Below are positions 1-10,238 of a DNA stretch of 64,000 bases, piece after piece. Position 1 is the first letter of the stretch. Each line of letters begins with the position of its first letter. A program made the position numbers and the translations under genes. Origin of the DNA: Apiotrichum sp. Y4204 (lineage: Eukaryota > Basidiomycota > Tremellomycetes > Trichosporonales > Trichosporonaceae); contig JAMYHL010000075.1 in assembly GCA_025531455.1 (NCBI GenBank), positions 1 to 64,000 of the forward strand. Direction: 5' to 3'. A model generated the notes under the pieces. It was not told where the DNA came from and searched no databases. It saw nothing but the letters and a program-made list of their open reading frames with translations.

Positions 1-13
1 GCCCCCCCCCCCG

Positions 14-87
<74 letters not shown>
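1..87. repeat. Poly-C run at the window edge
   Basis: Positions 2-87 are all C except a G at 13. The run ends abruptly next to what should be the upstream intron or exon of homoserine kinase. A homopolymer of this length at a contig edge is most easily explained as an assembly artefact (poly-G reads from two-colour sequencing, reverse complemented). No telomere-type unit is visible in it. Confidence 0.85.
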
Positions 88-88
<1 letters not shown>

Positions 89-192
89 TGACTGCGCTGC
101 GAGACTACAGTCGCCCTTGAGCTGGAGTACAAGCAAGCCGTGGAAGCCGGACGCGAAGAACACCCCCTGAGGAGAACTCCACTAACTCGCAG

Positions 193-626
193 GTCTTCAA
201 CCTTCAGCGTCTCGCCGTGCTCACGACCGCGCTCGCGCGCTCACCGCCCAACGCAGAGCTTATCTACGAGGCGATGAAGGACCGCCTCCACCAGCCGTAC
301 CGTGTGCCTCTTGTGAGTAGAACTGGAGATCGGCCCAGCTCCTAGAAATTGTCGAACAGCGGCGTCGTGCCGGTTCTGAAAGAGTAATGGCTCACTCTTA
401 GATTCCCGGCCTGCAGACGATCCTTTCCGATTTGACATACACGTCGCACCCGGGTCTGCTGGGCATCTGCCTCTCTGGTGCCGGGCCGACGATCCTCGCG
501 CTCGCGACCGACAACTTTGAGGTGATTGCGCGGGAGATTGAGAGGATATTTAGCGAGAACGGCGTTCAGGTCGACTGGAAAGTGCTTGACATCGACACCA
601 AGGGCAGCTGGGTGGAGGAGATCTAG
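193..626 (+). CDS. THR1: Homoserine kinase, 3' part only (partial)
   Basis: This is the C-terminal 114 residues of homoserine kinase, the GHMP-family enzyme that phosphorylates homoserine to O-phosphohomoserine in threonine synthesis. Two exons are visible, 193-312 and 402-626, separated by an 89-nt intron with GTGAGT donor and TTAG acceptor. The first encodes FNLQRLAVLTTAL and IYEAMKDRLHQPYR. The second encodes IPGLQ and GICLSGAGPTILALAT, the glycine-rich segment typical of this enzyme. A CTAAC branch point and a CAG acceptor lie just before 193, so an upstream intron is implied. The N-terminal two thirds, with the ATP-binding motif, lie beyond the poly-C edge. The identification is firm; the break comes from the window or contig edge, not from a pseudogene. 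Confidence 0.9.
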
Positions 627-1067
627 GAGGGAATAGAGGTCGTGCGGAGGAGAGGTGAAGAGAGGCCCACGGAGAGGATAATTATTGAGACGCGTACATC
701 ACTAGCACAGGCCGCCGGCGCGGCCACACTCATCACATAGCACACTGCTCCTGCTCAACCATGAATCTCATGTGGCGGCAGCTGAAGTAGCGATAGGATG
801 AGATGGTATGGGATAGGATCGGACGGATGCGCAGAAGCCGTGGTGATGTCGAAAGATACGCGGAGGAGGATGACCTGGAGACGACCCCCTAGCCACTGGC
901 CACAGAGCCACCTACAGACGAGGCGCAATGTAGACTGTAATGCGTCGCGGTTCTGCATGATACATCTCTCCGCGATGCATGGATATCAGGCATCTACCAG
1001 AACACAAATGCAGTCGCTGAACCTGGCAGGTAGACGCGCCCTGCCCGAGATTTCGATTTTCCCGAGA
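627..1067. other. Intergenic: homoserine kinase 3' flank to tRNA-Thr
   Basis: I see no convincing gene here. The open frames are short and of unbiased composition. The stretch presumably holds the THR1 terminator region and the upstream part of the tRNA gene. Confidence 0.5.
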
Positions 1068-1161
1068 GCCCCGTTAGCTCAGTGGTAGAGCGTGTCACTC
1101 GTAAGCACCTCCAACAAAAGGGGTCATGACAAGGCCAGTCGTTCAAGTCGGCTACGGGGCA
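1068..1161 (+). tRNA. tRNA-Thr (anticodon CGT) with a 22-nt intron
   Basis: A full cloverleaf folds. The acceptor arms are 1068-1074 (GCCCCGT) and 1154-1160 (ACGGGGC), with discriminator A at 1161. The D arm is 1077-1091. The anticodon stem is TGTCA (1093-1097) with TGACA (1127-1131), and the T arm is 1137-1153 with loop TTCAAGT. The anticodon loop CTCGTAA puts CGT at 1100-1102, which reads ACG. About 22 extra bases (roughly 1105-1126) sit after position 37, the standard place for a eukaryotic nuclear tRNA intron. A-box (TAGCTCAGTGGT) and B-box-like promoter elements are intact. Decoding as Thr is confident; the exact intron ends are ambiguous by a base. Confidence 0.9.
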
Positions 1162-1641
1162 GAAGCGTTCGATTCCGGCTGTGAAGCGTCGGAAGCGTGC
1201 CTTTTTGTGCCGGGGGCTTAATGCTGCAGTGCTGGTCTCATGGGCTCATGGCCTCCGTGGATCATCGAATCAAGTTGATTGGGAACGATGGGAGAGTGCT
1301 GAAGCGCTGAAGGTTACATGTGTTCGAAAGCACTTCAGACGTGCTGACTGCATTGGGGTAATCGGAGCGCAGATTAGCTAGATCAGACGATGCGCGGTGT
1401 GATTGCTCGCGAGGCCATGATCGCCACGAGTGACGTGACCCCACGGATAGCTCCGACATCTGAAGCATGGCCGGTCGCCTGTCCACTCGCCAACAACAAC
1501 TCGTATACATACACTTTTTGATAACGTGATTACACCGGTGACAACTGGCAGAATGACAAAGCCAGTCACAAAGCACGAACTGAGGTGTGGTGGTTTTGAA
1601 CCTCTGCGACGTTCGTTCTACAGTACACGTCGCTGGGAGCT
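1162..1641. other. Intergenic between tRNA-Thr and the SH3-like gene
   Basis: I see no gene. A T-loop-like string (GTTCGATTCC) near 1167 is not flanked by a foldable tRNA. Confidence 0.5.
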
Positions 1642-1992
1642 TTACAACGGCGGCGGTGGCGGCACATCCTCGCAGCGCGGGATGTCCTCAATCCAGAGCT
1701 GGCCGGTGCTGAGGCGGTTGTCCGCGACGAAGCACCCGCGGCTCGTACGGTCCCACACGAGGTTGCCCCCGACCGATTGCCCTGGCGCCTGGCACGTAAT
1801 CGCGACAGGCGCGTACCGGTCGTACCGCGACACCATGTTGCAGGTTGTCGACGGGCATGCGCGGCAGTTGAGAGCCTTGTCCTTTGAGTAGCCGACGTAG
1901 TTTGTGCCGTCCCAGTAGCCGCGTTTTGCGGGTGGGCTGAGTGGAGAGGCGGCGGCGGTGGTGAGGAGCGCGAGGAAGAGGAGGGTCTTCAT
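1642..1992 (-). CDS. Small secreted protein with SH3b-like fold
   Basis: This is an intronless 116-residue protein. Residues 1-16 form a signal peptide (Lys after Met, then a Leu/Ala-rich core ending Ala-Ala-Ala-Ser). The mature part has six cysteines (LNCRAC, TTC, ITC, RGC, PRC). It contains the pattern LNCRACPSTTCNMV, which resembles the LNVRxGPSTxxxxV start of bacterial-type SH3 (SH3b) domains, followed by GGNLVWDRTSRGCFV, where such domains usually carry a W-x-x-V strand. It ends in a run of five prolines and leucine. A wall-associated or extracellular role is likely, but the ligand is unknown. The start is the only ATG that gives the signal peptide. The fold call is moderate. Confidence 0.75.
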   Translation of the reverse strand: MKTLLFLALLTTAAASPLSPPAKRGYWDGTNYVGYSKDKALNCRACPSTTCNMVSRYDRYAPVAITCQAPGQSVGGNLVWDRTSRGCFVADNRLSTGQLWIEDIPRCEDVPPPPPL

Positions 1993-2619
1993 CGTGAGTG
2001 AAGTGTGGGTCTGCCGTCAGTATTGTCTAGAGCGCTGGTTTGAGTAGTAAACGTACTGTGGATCCTTGAGAGGATGACAATCTCGGGCAAATGTCGAGGG
2101 TCGGAGCCGGTAAGTTGGAAGTCTCGCGATGTGATCTACGTGATGAGGAGGAAATGAATGAGGATCCAGCAACGACAGCCCTCCTGTTCACACTGCTGTC
2201 TCGAGATAGACACCATGCTTTGACCCCCTATCCCGGGCGTTTGGGGGTAGTACAACACTCTCCACTGCGAAGGCGGCGGGTGGAACAGAGCAGCGCGGCT
2301 GTGCCTCAGCATGGACGCGGGCCGCACAGGGTAACGTCGACAGAGTATCATGCTTGAAACCTTGTTACTCTCGGTTTCGGACCCACGGAGCTTTTACTGC
2401 CAGCACAAGTCACTATGCCTCAACATCCCGATGACATGCATTCTACGGAAGCCGCTTCAAGGCTGTGCACGGGGTCGGTCGGTGATCGGGTTCAGTACCT
2501 CTGAACCATTTTGCTGTTCAAAACGACATAACTAATGGGCCGACATGTTACATCAACGTGCTCGCATAATCCCAACAAAGCTCTAGCAGAACAGCTGGAC
2601 CCCTATGTACCACTACATG
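1993..2619. other. Intergenic, upstream of the SH3-like gene and downstream of the crotonase
   Basis: The SH3-like and crotonase genes lie in tandem on the minus strand. No coding signal or RNA gene is recognised between them. Confidence 0.5.
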
Positions 2620-3661
2620 CTACAGCTTGCCCTCGACGCGGTCCCAGAACGCTGCTGCCTGTGTAGCCGGGTACGGTGTACGGCGATGGGCAGCCCCGAT
2701 CTGTTGGATGTGGCGGTACAGCCCCTCCTGCGCGCGTGAGCAACCCAAATCAAGAGAAGAGAGACGAGCAGACTGGAAACTCCGACCAGGCACTCTGTAC
2801 CCACCTTCATTCCTCCGTACGCCCCACTCGCGACAGCCGGAGCCTCACGCACGCCCCTCTCAACGGCACAACGCACGAGCAACTCTCTATCCCCGCCGTC
2901 GTCTGCGATCTCATCAATCAGGCCGATAGAGAGCGCCTCCGCCTGCGTCCACCGCTTGCCGAGCATGATGTCGCGCAGCAGCCAGCCGGGGTACCCGCCG
3001 CGAGGCGGTAGGCGCGTGCGCACCAGCGCACAGTCGGCCGCGTTGATCGGCATACCTATAAGGAGCTACTGTCAGAACGGAGGACAAAGAATCCGGGAGT
3101 GGACACACCTCGTTGGCGGAGAGCAACCCCTTGCCTGAGGTCATGATGCGGATGTCGCACGTTAGAGATACGAACAGGCCGCCCCCGAAGGCTGTCGTCA
3201 GCGCCGCCGCATCGTGCCCTACCGTGTCCGTTGATGGCGGCGATCGTGACCATCGGATAGGTGACCAGTCGCCACTTGAGCGTCTCCCACGTTTCTGTCG
3301 TCAGTCGCCGCTGGCAGCAATACCTACGGGTGATGAACCCGGGCACGGCGTCCGGATTACTCGGCAGTCCGAGGCCGTTACAAAAGAACTTGGGATTCGA
3401 GCTGGTGAGGACAAACGCCGCGCCGCGCTGTCCGTTTGCTTGTGCTCGCGCGCGTTCGTTCCGCCACTCCGCTTCAGCCGTGTCAAGGCAGTTGTGAAGC
3501 TGGCGCATCGCAGCAGCCGTCATCTTGTTATCCGGCGGAGCGTACACCGTCGCCATCCACACATCTCGGTGTGGGCGGGTGAGCACGACCTCGGTCGCGT
3601 TCAAGTCAGACGGCGCCGGCACCGCGAGGGTACGCTCTGCAGGTTCGGGAAGGGCGGACAT
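2620..3661 (-). CDS. Crotonase-superfamily enoyl-CoA isomerase/hydratase
   Basis: Five exons (3328-3661, 3223-3294, 3109-3191, 2805-3065, 2620-2727) join to 285 residues in phase. Diagnostic stretches are FFCNGLGL, which forms the first oxyanion-hole strand, and INGHAFGGGLFVSL followed by CDIRIM, the second glycine-rich oxyanion loop. Next comes SANELLIGMPI, as in delta3,delta2-enoyl-CoA isomerases and related fungal crotonases. These enzymes rearrange or hydrate enoyl-CoA in fatty-acid oxidation. The C-terminus is GKL, close to but not a canonical PTS1, so peroxisomal targeting is possible but unproven. Introns of 33 and 31 nt (3295-3327, 3192-3222) split the core and are supported by phase and conservation. 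The ATG at 3661 is preferred over an in-frame ATG ten codons upstream. Exact reaction uncertain. Confidence 0.88.
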
Positions 3662-4242
3662 TGTGCATTGACAACATTTACAGACCGACAAAAGTTGGTT
3701 GTTAGATCGTCGTGAATCGGCTCGCGTCGGTAGTTGCCGGATTCCCCACCTCCACTATGTACTGGACTCGGGATTCGGCGTCGTTGTATCATCAAGTTGC
3801 CATGGCGATCGCCATACTGGACTAGCTGGCTGTCCACGGCAGTAGCAGAGATAATGATATTCATCCTTTGCGTAAGAGCACAGGGGACACCCACATGACT
3901 GGCCATGCACGATGACCCAACGCGCTGCGCACGAGCTCCGATGGCACCGACGCCGTCGGACGTCGCAGCAGGCAGGCACTCTTTTCCGATGGAAGCAGCC
4001 CCTCTTGGCAACTGGGAATGACGTTAGTCCACTTCCTTCTGTTGTTCCGCGACACCTCACGTGCTTTCCGGTCAATATAAACCTCGAGACTTGAGTCTTG
4101 CACAGCACAGGTTGGTGGTTTCCTGTTATCTGACCAACACTTTCACCCGTTGCTCGCCACCACAACACGCTCGACTAACCCGCTTTGCATGTCGCTACCG
4201 CGCTCGGCGACACCGGCCCCAGAGATCCGAGACTGAACCACC
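3662..4242. promoter_or_regulatory. Divergent intergenic region between the crotonase and the 4-TM gene
   Basis: The two flanking genes point away from each other, so this 581-bp stretch must carry both promoters. I see no clear TATA box and no gene. Confidence 0.5.
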
Positions 4243-5363
4243 ATGTCCGTCGCGGCGGCACAGGCGCACACGGCGCTTCTCGTGCTCGCCCTCATTGTCG
4301 CTGTGATCGTTGTAACTGTATCTGGGGTGTTTGTCGGCCTCCAGTGGGCGCCCGATCCTGGTGCGTAAACGCCAACTGTCGTGTACTCATTCCAGACCCA
4401 CGATATTCTCGAGGCGACCCCGCGCCGCCCATCGTGGTGCTCGTCTGGAGCTGCTTGACCGTTCTGTACCTCGCCGTGTAGTAAGTGTCTTTGGGACGAC
4501 CAAGAGCTTTACAGATGGCTGACAACCAGTTTTGTGGTGCGCAAACTCAACTCGTACAACTTTTTCGTCTGCATCATCATGGATATCGTCTTCCTTGGCG
4601 TGCTCGTCATCATCGGCGTGGGCGTTAACGCCTCCATGATCGTTGTCGAGCGACGGGGCCAGTGGGTGAAGGCTGCCGAGGCCGGGTATGTTGGCGGAGG
4701 TATCCCCACGTGAGTGACCAATGTTATGGAGGCCTGAAAGTTGGGATGTTGGAGCCACAACTGACACGAAGCGTGGGGATCGTGTGTATCTGTATGGGCT
4801 GGGTGCTCGTCGCTGTCATGCTGGCTATCCTCCTCTTTGAAGTCATCTACACGCTCAAGCAGCACGGCGGGTCCGCGACCGCATGGCAGCTGTCATTCCT
4901 GGATATGGCGGACGAGAGGCAGGTGCTGCGCTCGCGGCGGCGCTCGACCCTCGATGGCGCGGTTGACCTCACGGAGACCAACTCATCTGGGACGCAGGCG
5001 AACCCGACTGTCACGGCAGAAGTCACGCCACTCGTGCTCCCGCCGCCCGCACCGCCGCCGTATGAGCCGCCGCTACTCGAACAGGTGCTCGCCGCGTCAC
5101 CGACGCTTCTTTCCCCGCAGTCACACCTCCCGGCATCCCCCGCCACGGGTCCGTACGCAGACCATCGGCAACTGTCTGGATCCTCGACGTCCCCTTTGTG
5201 GCCGCAGGAAATGCCCGAATTGAAGCGTGCAACTCTTGAAGCAGCACTCCCCGAGTGGAAGCGCGAGGCCATCGCCGGACCGCACCTCCCGCGCACCTTG
5301 CCCAACCCGCCAGGCGGAGCAGGTAACGGGGATGCCCCGCCGGTGCGCTTGATGAAGAGATAA
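4243..5363 (+). CDS. Four-transmembrane protein (MARVEL-like topology), unknown function
   Basis: Four exons (4243-4360, 4396-4480, 4530-4709, 4772-5363) give 324 residues. Four hydrophobic helices lie at about residues 11-32, 51-70, 79-101 and 129-150. They are followed by a cytosolic-looking tail of about 170 residues rich in Pro, Ser and Thr, with a PPPAPPPYEPP stretch. Four clustered helices plus a soluble tail is the layout of MARVEL/tetraspan proteins of the fungal plasma membrane, such as eisosome Nce102-like proteins. I cannot see a diagnostic motif, so this is topology only. A PPPYEPP-type sequence could be a WW-domain or Rsp5-type docking site. The introns are 35, 49 and 62 nt. Confidence 0.8.
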
Positions 5364-5465
5364 AGGATAGACAGGGGGCCGTTTACTGCTCATAATGTTG
5401 TATTCTACGCTCATTTAATTAATAGACTGCTGCTGCATCACCCGGTCTATCCGGTACTAATACTA

Positions 5466-5772
5466 TTACGCCTTGCCCTTGCGCTCGAGCTCCTCCTGCT
5501 CCTCCTGCTGCAGCTGGGCGTCGATCTTGGCGCCGCGGGACGGCTCGTTGCCGTGCATCCGTGCGGGCGCAGTCGGGTCCTCCTTGAGCGCGCGAACCTC
5601 CTTTGTGTCGGTGTCCTCGTTCTCTTCCTGCTTGGCGGCCTCCAAGCGGTTCGCGATCGAGCGCTGGTCCTCTGTCTGTTAGTGGGGAACGGAAAAGAGG
5701 AGACATACTGGTGTCGGTGTTGTCGTGCTGGCCCTCGGTACCCTCGTTGAAGCGTTCTTCCTCGGCGCCCAT
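5466..5772 (-). CDS. Small hydrophilic conserved-looking protein (89 aa)
   Basis: Two exons (5709-5772 and 5466-5671, 37-nt intron) encode 89 residues with no signal peptide or membrane segment. The product is very rich in Glu, Gln, Lys and Asp. It has a central RSIANRLEAAKQEE helix-like stretch, the segment ARMHGNEPSRGAKID, and a charged helix QLQQEEQEELERKGKA at the C-terminus. The pattern MHGxEPSRGAKIDxxL looks like a conserved box, which argues for a real gene, but I do not recognise the family. A competing acceptor four bases away would shift the frame; the one chosen keeps the conserved-looking box open to the stop. Confidence 0.7.
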
Positions 5773-6661
5773 TGTGGTGATAGTCTTAGAAAGGTGTTGG
5801 GTGGGGTGTAGTAAAGGTGCTTGAGTCGAAAACTCTCGTAGTGGGTAGATCGACCATCCTGATCGCCGAGCTTTAAGTACTCTGCAGACCCCACTCCGGC
5901 GCACACCCCACTCCGAAGCAGAACCCACTAGAGCTCTAGAGCATCCAGAACTCTGGGCAACGTCACCGGCACGCACATTGCCATGCGGGAGAGCTTGCTC
6001 GCGATCGAGCAAGCGCGGACTGCGGTGTGATGTCATCCCGCAATGTACGTCATGGTGGAGCAGTGCCCACAGCGTATTGGCCTATTTTTTTCGTGCTGCA
6101 CATGGATTTCTGCAAGCGATCTCTCGCATATACGTATATGCTTTGGCAGTGACGCGATGCGACCTCAGGGTATGCTTGACGGGGAGAAGGGGGGCCACAT
6201 TGCGTGCACACGAGTCGCTCGGCGTCCTGTTGAACTGATGATGTGTGGATGTGGTCGCGTGGGAGGTGGAATTCTGGAATATCCCACAGTTCGCTTGGCA
6301 GTGCCGGAGCTGATAACGTGTTAACGTGGCCACATCGTGTGCAACACCCACCCGGCATCCTGTACCTGTCCGCCAAGGGCGAGACTTCCCATGTGACTCA
6401 CAGCCGCACTGCATTGCGGCCAGGCATGCCCGCAATGCCGCGGGTTGCCGCATCACGAGGATAGATATCGGATCCAGATAGGCGTTTATCTGTGTCAGCA
6501 GATTCATGCCGCACAATCTGTTGTGAGGTGCGAGGGGATGTGTGGCAGGTGTGATGGCATGTCCGTTGGGAACAAGATGTAAAAGCACGGTGCCGTGAGT
6601 ATAATATGTCCTCCGTTGAGCAGCTGCTGTATGGTATCCCCTCCTCTCTGCTATACTCATC
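5773..6661. promoter_or_regulatory. Divergent intergenic region; TATAAT near 6600
   Basis: This is about 890 bp between two divergent genes, with no gene recognised. A TATAATATG string at about 6599-6607 lies about 60 nt before the zinc-ribbon start codon and may be its TATA element. Confidence 0.45.
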
Positions 6662-7327
6662 ATGGCCTCATTCTCCCTCTTCAACCCCAACGGCAACCCA
6701 AACGCCAAAGACAGCAAGGTCGTCGACGCCCGGACAGGCGAGACCGCGCCCGCGCTGCCCCGCTGGGAACGCAAGACTTTCGGTGAGTGCTGATATGAAC
6801 TTGAGCTGACGATAAGTGGACTATGCTGCTCCTCGACGCGTACGTTCAGTAAAAGCTGTTGTGTGATTGCACCTTTCCTATTCTTACTGCCACACACGTC
6901 TCCCGTGGCCGCCACACAGACACACTGACACCCAGATCGTCCAGCAAACGGGTACGCAGTTCGGGCGCATCTGCCCGAAATGCGGCGAGCGTGAGTCCCG
7001 AGCGCTGTGCAGACATGTCCAACGACAGCGGCGGTCGTCGGCGCACAGGAGATGCGCGTCTTCTCCCTCCTGTGGGTCATCCCCGTCTTCCCGCTCGGCG
7101 AGCGCGACATCTGGGGTTGCGGGCGCTGCGGTAAGAGCGACCAATACAAGTACGAGCTGACAGCAGGGTGGCGGCAGAAGCGCGGCGATGGTCCGGATCC
7201 CGAGAAGCAGAACGTTCCCGAGGGCGAGCGTGTGCCCCTCGATGAGGAGGTCGTGCGCCGCGCCGCCGAGACGATCAAGGTGGACGACCCGTTCCAGGAC
7301 ACTGAGTCGGTTCGCAAACGTGTTTAG
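6662..7327 (+). CDS. Zinc-ribbon protein, 165 aa
   Basis: Four exons (6662-6782, 6817-6839, 6936-6990, 7029-7327) give 165 residues in phase, including a 23-nt micro-exon. Two Cys pairs, CPKCGE and CGRCGK, about 45 residues apart, form a treble-clef/zinc-ribbon arrangement. They flank a hydrophobic strand-rich segment MRVFSLLWVIPVFPLGERDIWGC. This matches small fungal zinc-ribbon proteins in which the ribbon carries a central hydrophobic insertion. The C-terminal third is charged. Function is unknown; DNA/RNA binding or an endomembrane role are both possible. The gene is close to and co-oriented with the MBOAT gene downstream. Confidence 0.8.
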
Positions 7328-7665
7328 TGATTGTCAGTAGATTTGTAAGTGCCTAAGAACAGCGAATGGGAAAGAATACCAATGAAGGACATGTGTTTTT
7401 GGCACTTTTGCATTTGGAAAGAAGGGTGAGACATGAGACACGGGGGAAAAGAAGCCTAGAAATTAATCAAAAGAAGGAACACTGAAAAAACACGAAGGGG
7501 ATGATCGACGCGTCTCTCTGCTCTGTGGGGACCCCACATAAGCCATGTCGCGAACCTCGGCGCTCGAGCAGTTCGATCGGTGGCATGGATCGAGCACATA
7601 AAAGGATGTTTCCCAATTGATCTCCCTTTCATCCTGACCATCGCCCAACACCTCTCAAAGCGAAG
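7328..7665. promoter_or_regulatory. Intergenic; A-rich 3' flank and promoter of the MBOAT gene
   Basis: The stretch 7370-7500 is unusually A-rich for the window. An ATAAAA element at about 7599-7604, some 65 nt before the MBOAT start, is TATA-like. No gene is seen. Confidence 0.45.
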
Positions 7666-9183
7666 ATGACCGCGACTTCCGCGACGCTGTGGAGCTGGTC
7701 GCCGCCGTTCGGGTTCGGTCCGCTGAACGCGCTGCACGAAATCCTGCTCCAGGCGGACAACGTGAATCTCACCGCCGCCTTCCTCTGGATGCTGGTGTCC
7801 GTTCCGTTGCTACCCCAGGCGTACCTCCTCCTTGCACCTGGTACACGACTTGCTCGCTCCGCCATTGGTGCCGTCGGGTTTTCGATGACTGTCGCCGTCT
7901 GGCTCCGGTACCGTTTCACTGGTGAGTAATCCGAAGGCGCTGTGCTGATCCACAGACGTGGCGTGCAACTCGTTCAACACGTTTCTCAGCTCCATGGCCA
8001 TGTTCTTCATGTTCCGTTACACCGAGTGGTCTCTCCTCGAAGGTCCGCTGATTGACCCGTGGATGAAGCCAGAGTACGGAGGGCGACACCGTCTTCTCGC
8101 AGCCCTAACTCTCACGATGGACGTCCGCGGCGTGTACTTCGGAAGCTATGGGCTCGACTCGACCGCCGGACCCCCAAACAGTGGCAAGGCGGTCTGTGCA
8201 CACTGTGCGAAGATGTGCGCGGAAGAAGGAAACGAAGTATGTGCGGCCCGTGTCCGATCCGCCCCCGTCACGCAGGGGCCTCCCCCGGCGGCGCACCTGC
8301 CTCCCGCCGCTGGTCGGCCCACGGACCGCCTCGGGTCTATCCGGAGGCACTTCTTCAACGCTGCCTGGCGGTTTGTGCTCGTAGATGTCTTGAACACCCA
8401 CTTCCGCGTGCTCGCGGCGGGCACAGTCCATAAACCCGGAGGCATGCCTGGCGCGCTGGACGCGTTTGCGGACCGCGTCGGCATTCGCCTGCTTCCCACC
8501 GTCCTCGGCATGGAGCTTCCCCACTGGGTCATGATCGTCCTGGCGCAGCTGCTCATCCCGGCGGTGGTGGGCCTCTGGATCTCGATCCCCTACCACCTTT
8601 TGGCTATGATCGCCATCGCAACCAGATTCTCGCCCGTCTCGTCCTGGGACGTCGACATGTTTGACTCGCCGTTCCTCCCCACCTCAGTGATCGACTTCTG
8701 GGGCCGCCGCTGGCACTCGGTGCTGAGGGTGAGTTAAATCTTACCGCTACTCTGACAGCCCAGCACCTGTTCGTATCTCTTGCATCGGGCACGATCCACG
8801 TTCTCCATCTTCCTCACACGTCGTACACTATCGTGTTGCTCTCGTTCTTCTGGAGTGGCGCGTTCCACACGCTCACACACCTCGCCCTGTATCCCGTCCC
8901 GGACAGTAGCAAGACGATGGCGTTCTTTCTGCTCTGTGGTGTCGCTTGCGTCGCCGAGGTGGGCTTCAAGCGTGTCACCGGGAAGCGCGTTGGGGGATGG
9001 GCGGGTCGCATTTGGGCCTCGGCATTCATGCTTGTTGTCGGCCGCATCATGTTAGACGCGTGGGCCGACTCAGGCTTCTTCGCGGGTTACCTCCTCCCAC
9101 CGGGAGGCCTGGGTGATCTCTTCTCCGGATGGCTGTGGACCTGGGTGTACCGGCCCTTCTGGAAAGACGTATACACTGCATAG
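7666..9183 (+). CDS. MBOAT-family acyltransferase, wax-synthase-like
   Basis: Three exons (7666-7921, 7956-8728, 8764-9183) give 482 residues with many hydrophobic helices. The signature DFWGRRWHSVLR is the conserved box of wax synthase/Tri7-like MBOAT proteins. WSGAFHTLTHL further on carries the expected active-site histidine. Such ER membrane enzymes move an acyl group from acyl-CoA to an alcohol, giving wax esters or acylated secondary metabolites. The loop around residues 160-205 (Cys-, Pro-rich) is unlike the rest. It contains a possible extra 39-nt in-frame intron (8237-8275, GTATGT...GCAG), so a 469-residue form is possible. Thioesterase and CoA-transferase genes follow, consistent with an acyl-CoA setting. 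The acceptor alcohol cannot be read from the sequence. Confidence 0.85.
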
Positions 9184-9425
9184 ATTATAATAGCTAGATG
9201 TGCATAGATGCAAGTTTGGGTTACATGACATCGTGAGCATGACCTTCTGGCGTGGTGTCACTCGCTTCGGTGCGGATGTCCGGCTATCTGGCACCCAATG
9301 ACCCAGGAATTAGCCGTTGAACCGGATCAATCAATCTCCACCCAGACCATAAATCCACATTGTCGATATCTCTCCCTTCTCCGACTCTCCTCTCTCAACA
9401 ACTCACTCTTCCCGTCATAAACGAC

Positions 9426-9940
9426 ATGTCCGTCCCCGTTGCCGCGCTCAAGACACGTCTGCGGTCACACTACCCGTGGTTCCTCGCGTATCGCACCCGC
9501 TGGGCCGACAACGACCAGTACGGGCACGTGAACAACTCTGTGTACAACTTTCTGTGCGCGCTTCCTGTCGTTGTCCTTCTAACTCCAGGATTGACTCGGT
9601 CGTCAACACCTACCTTATTCAGCACTGCGGGCTGAAACCAAACGATACGGCGTCGACGGACCCCATCGGCCTCGTCGTCTCCTCGTCGTGCAACTACTTT
9701 GCCCCGCTGTCGTTCCCAGAGGTCGTCGACCTCGGCGTCCGCGTCAGCAAGCTCGGCAACTCGAGCGTCACGTACGAAGTGGGCTTTTTCGGGCAGGGAT
9801 CCAACAAGGTTGCGGCCGTCGGCGGGTTCACTCACGTCTTTGTCGACCCCAAGTCGCGCCGCCCCACCGCCATGGCAGAGCGTATGCGCGAGGGCCTCAT
9901 GGAGCTGTACTCTGAGTTTGAGGCGGATGCCAAGTTGTAG
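9426..9940 (+). CDS. Hotdog-fold acyl-CoA thioesterase (4HBT type)
   Basis: Two exons (9426-9553 and 9589-9940, 35-nt intron with CTAAC branch point) encode 159 residues. YRTRWADNDQYGHVNNSVY is the classic 4-hydroxybenzoyl-CoA thioesterase active-site segment: Asp followed by GHVNN at the start of the central helix. It is followed by RVSKLGNSSVTYEVGF, one of the strands of the hotdog sheet. Enzymes of this family hydrolyse acyl-CoA thioesters. There is no obvious targeting signal beyond the N-terminus. The gene follows the wax-synthase-like gene by 242 bp on the same strand and converges on SCOT. Substrate chain length is unknown. Confidence 0.92.
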
Positions 9941-10238
9941 AGGTAGGGGATGTACGGCCGCACTGTGTACAAAGGAGTTCCAGTACTTCCTACCCAGGAA
10001 GTGTAAGGCCAAAACTGACACCCGACCGATGACGGACCGACCACGCTGATCACTGTCTGCAACTGATGAAGTGACAAACCTACCGACACTAGAAGGCTGG
10101 CCACTTGCCGCCCTTCTCCCCTCCAACAAATGCGTAATATTGCATCATGCTCTAAGACACGCTATGAGTCGTAATATGCTTCTACACCATGCCAGTGGTC
10201 GTCCCGCAGCTGCCCCTCGCTACTATTACAGTGTTCGT

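Noticed and set aside
1162..1200. A T-loop-like GTTCGATTCC just after tRNA-Thr
   Set aside because: The flanking bases cannot pair into a T stem or acceptor stem, so it is not a second tRNA.
6082..7317. A 411-codon antisense frame over the zinc-ribbon gene
   Set aside because: It overlaps conserved sense exons, has an anomalous Ser/Arg/Cys composition and no plausible domains.
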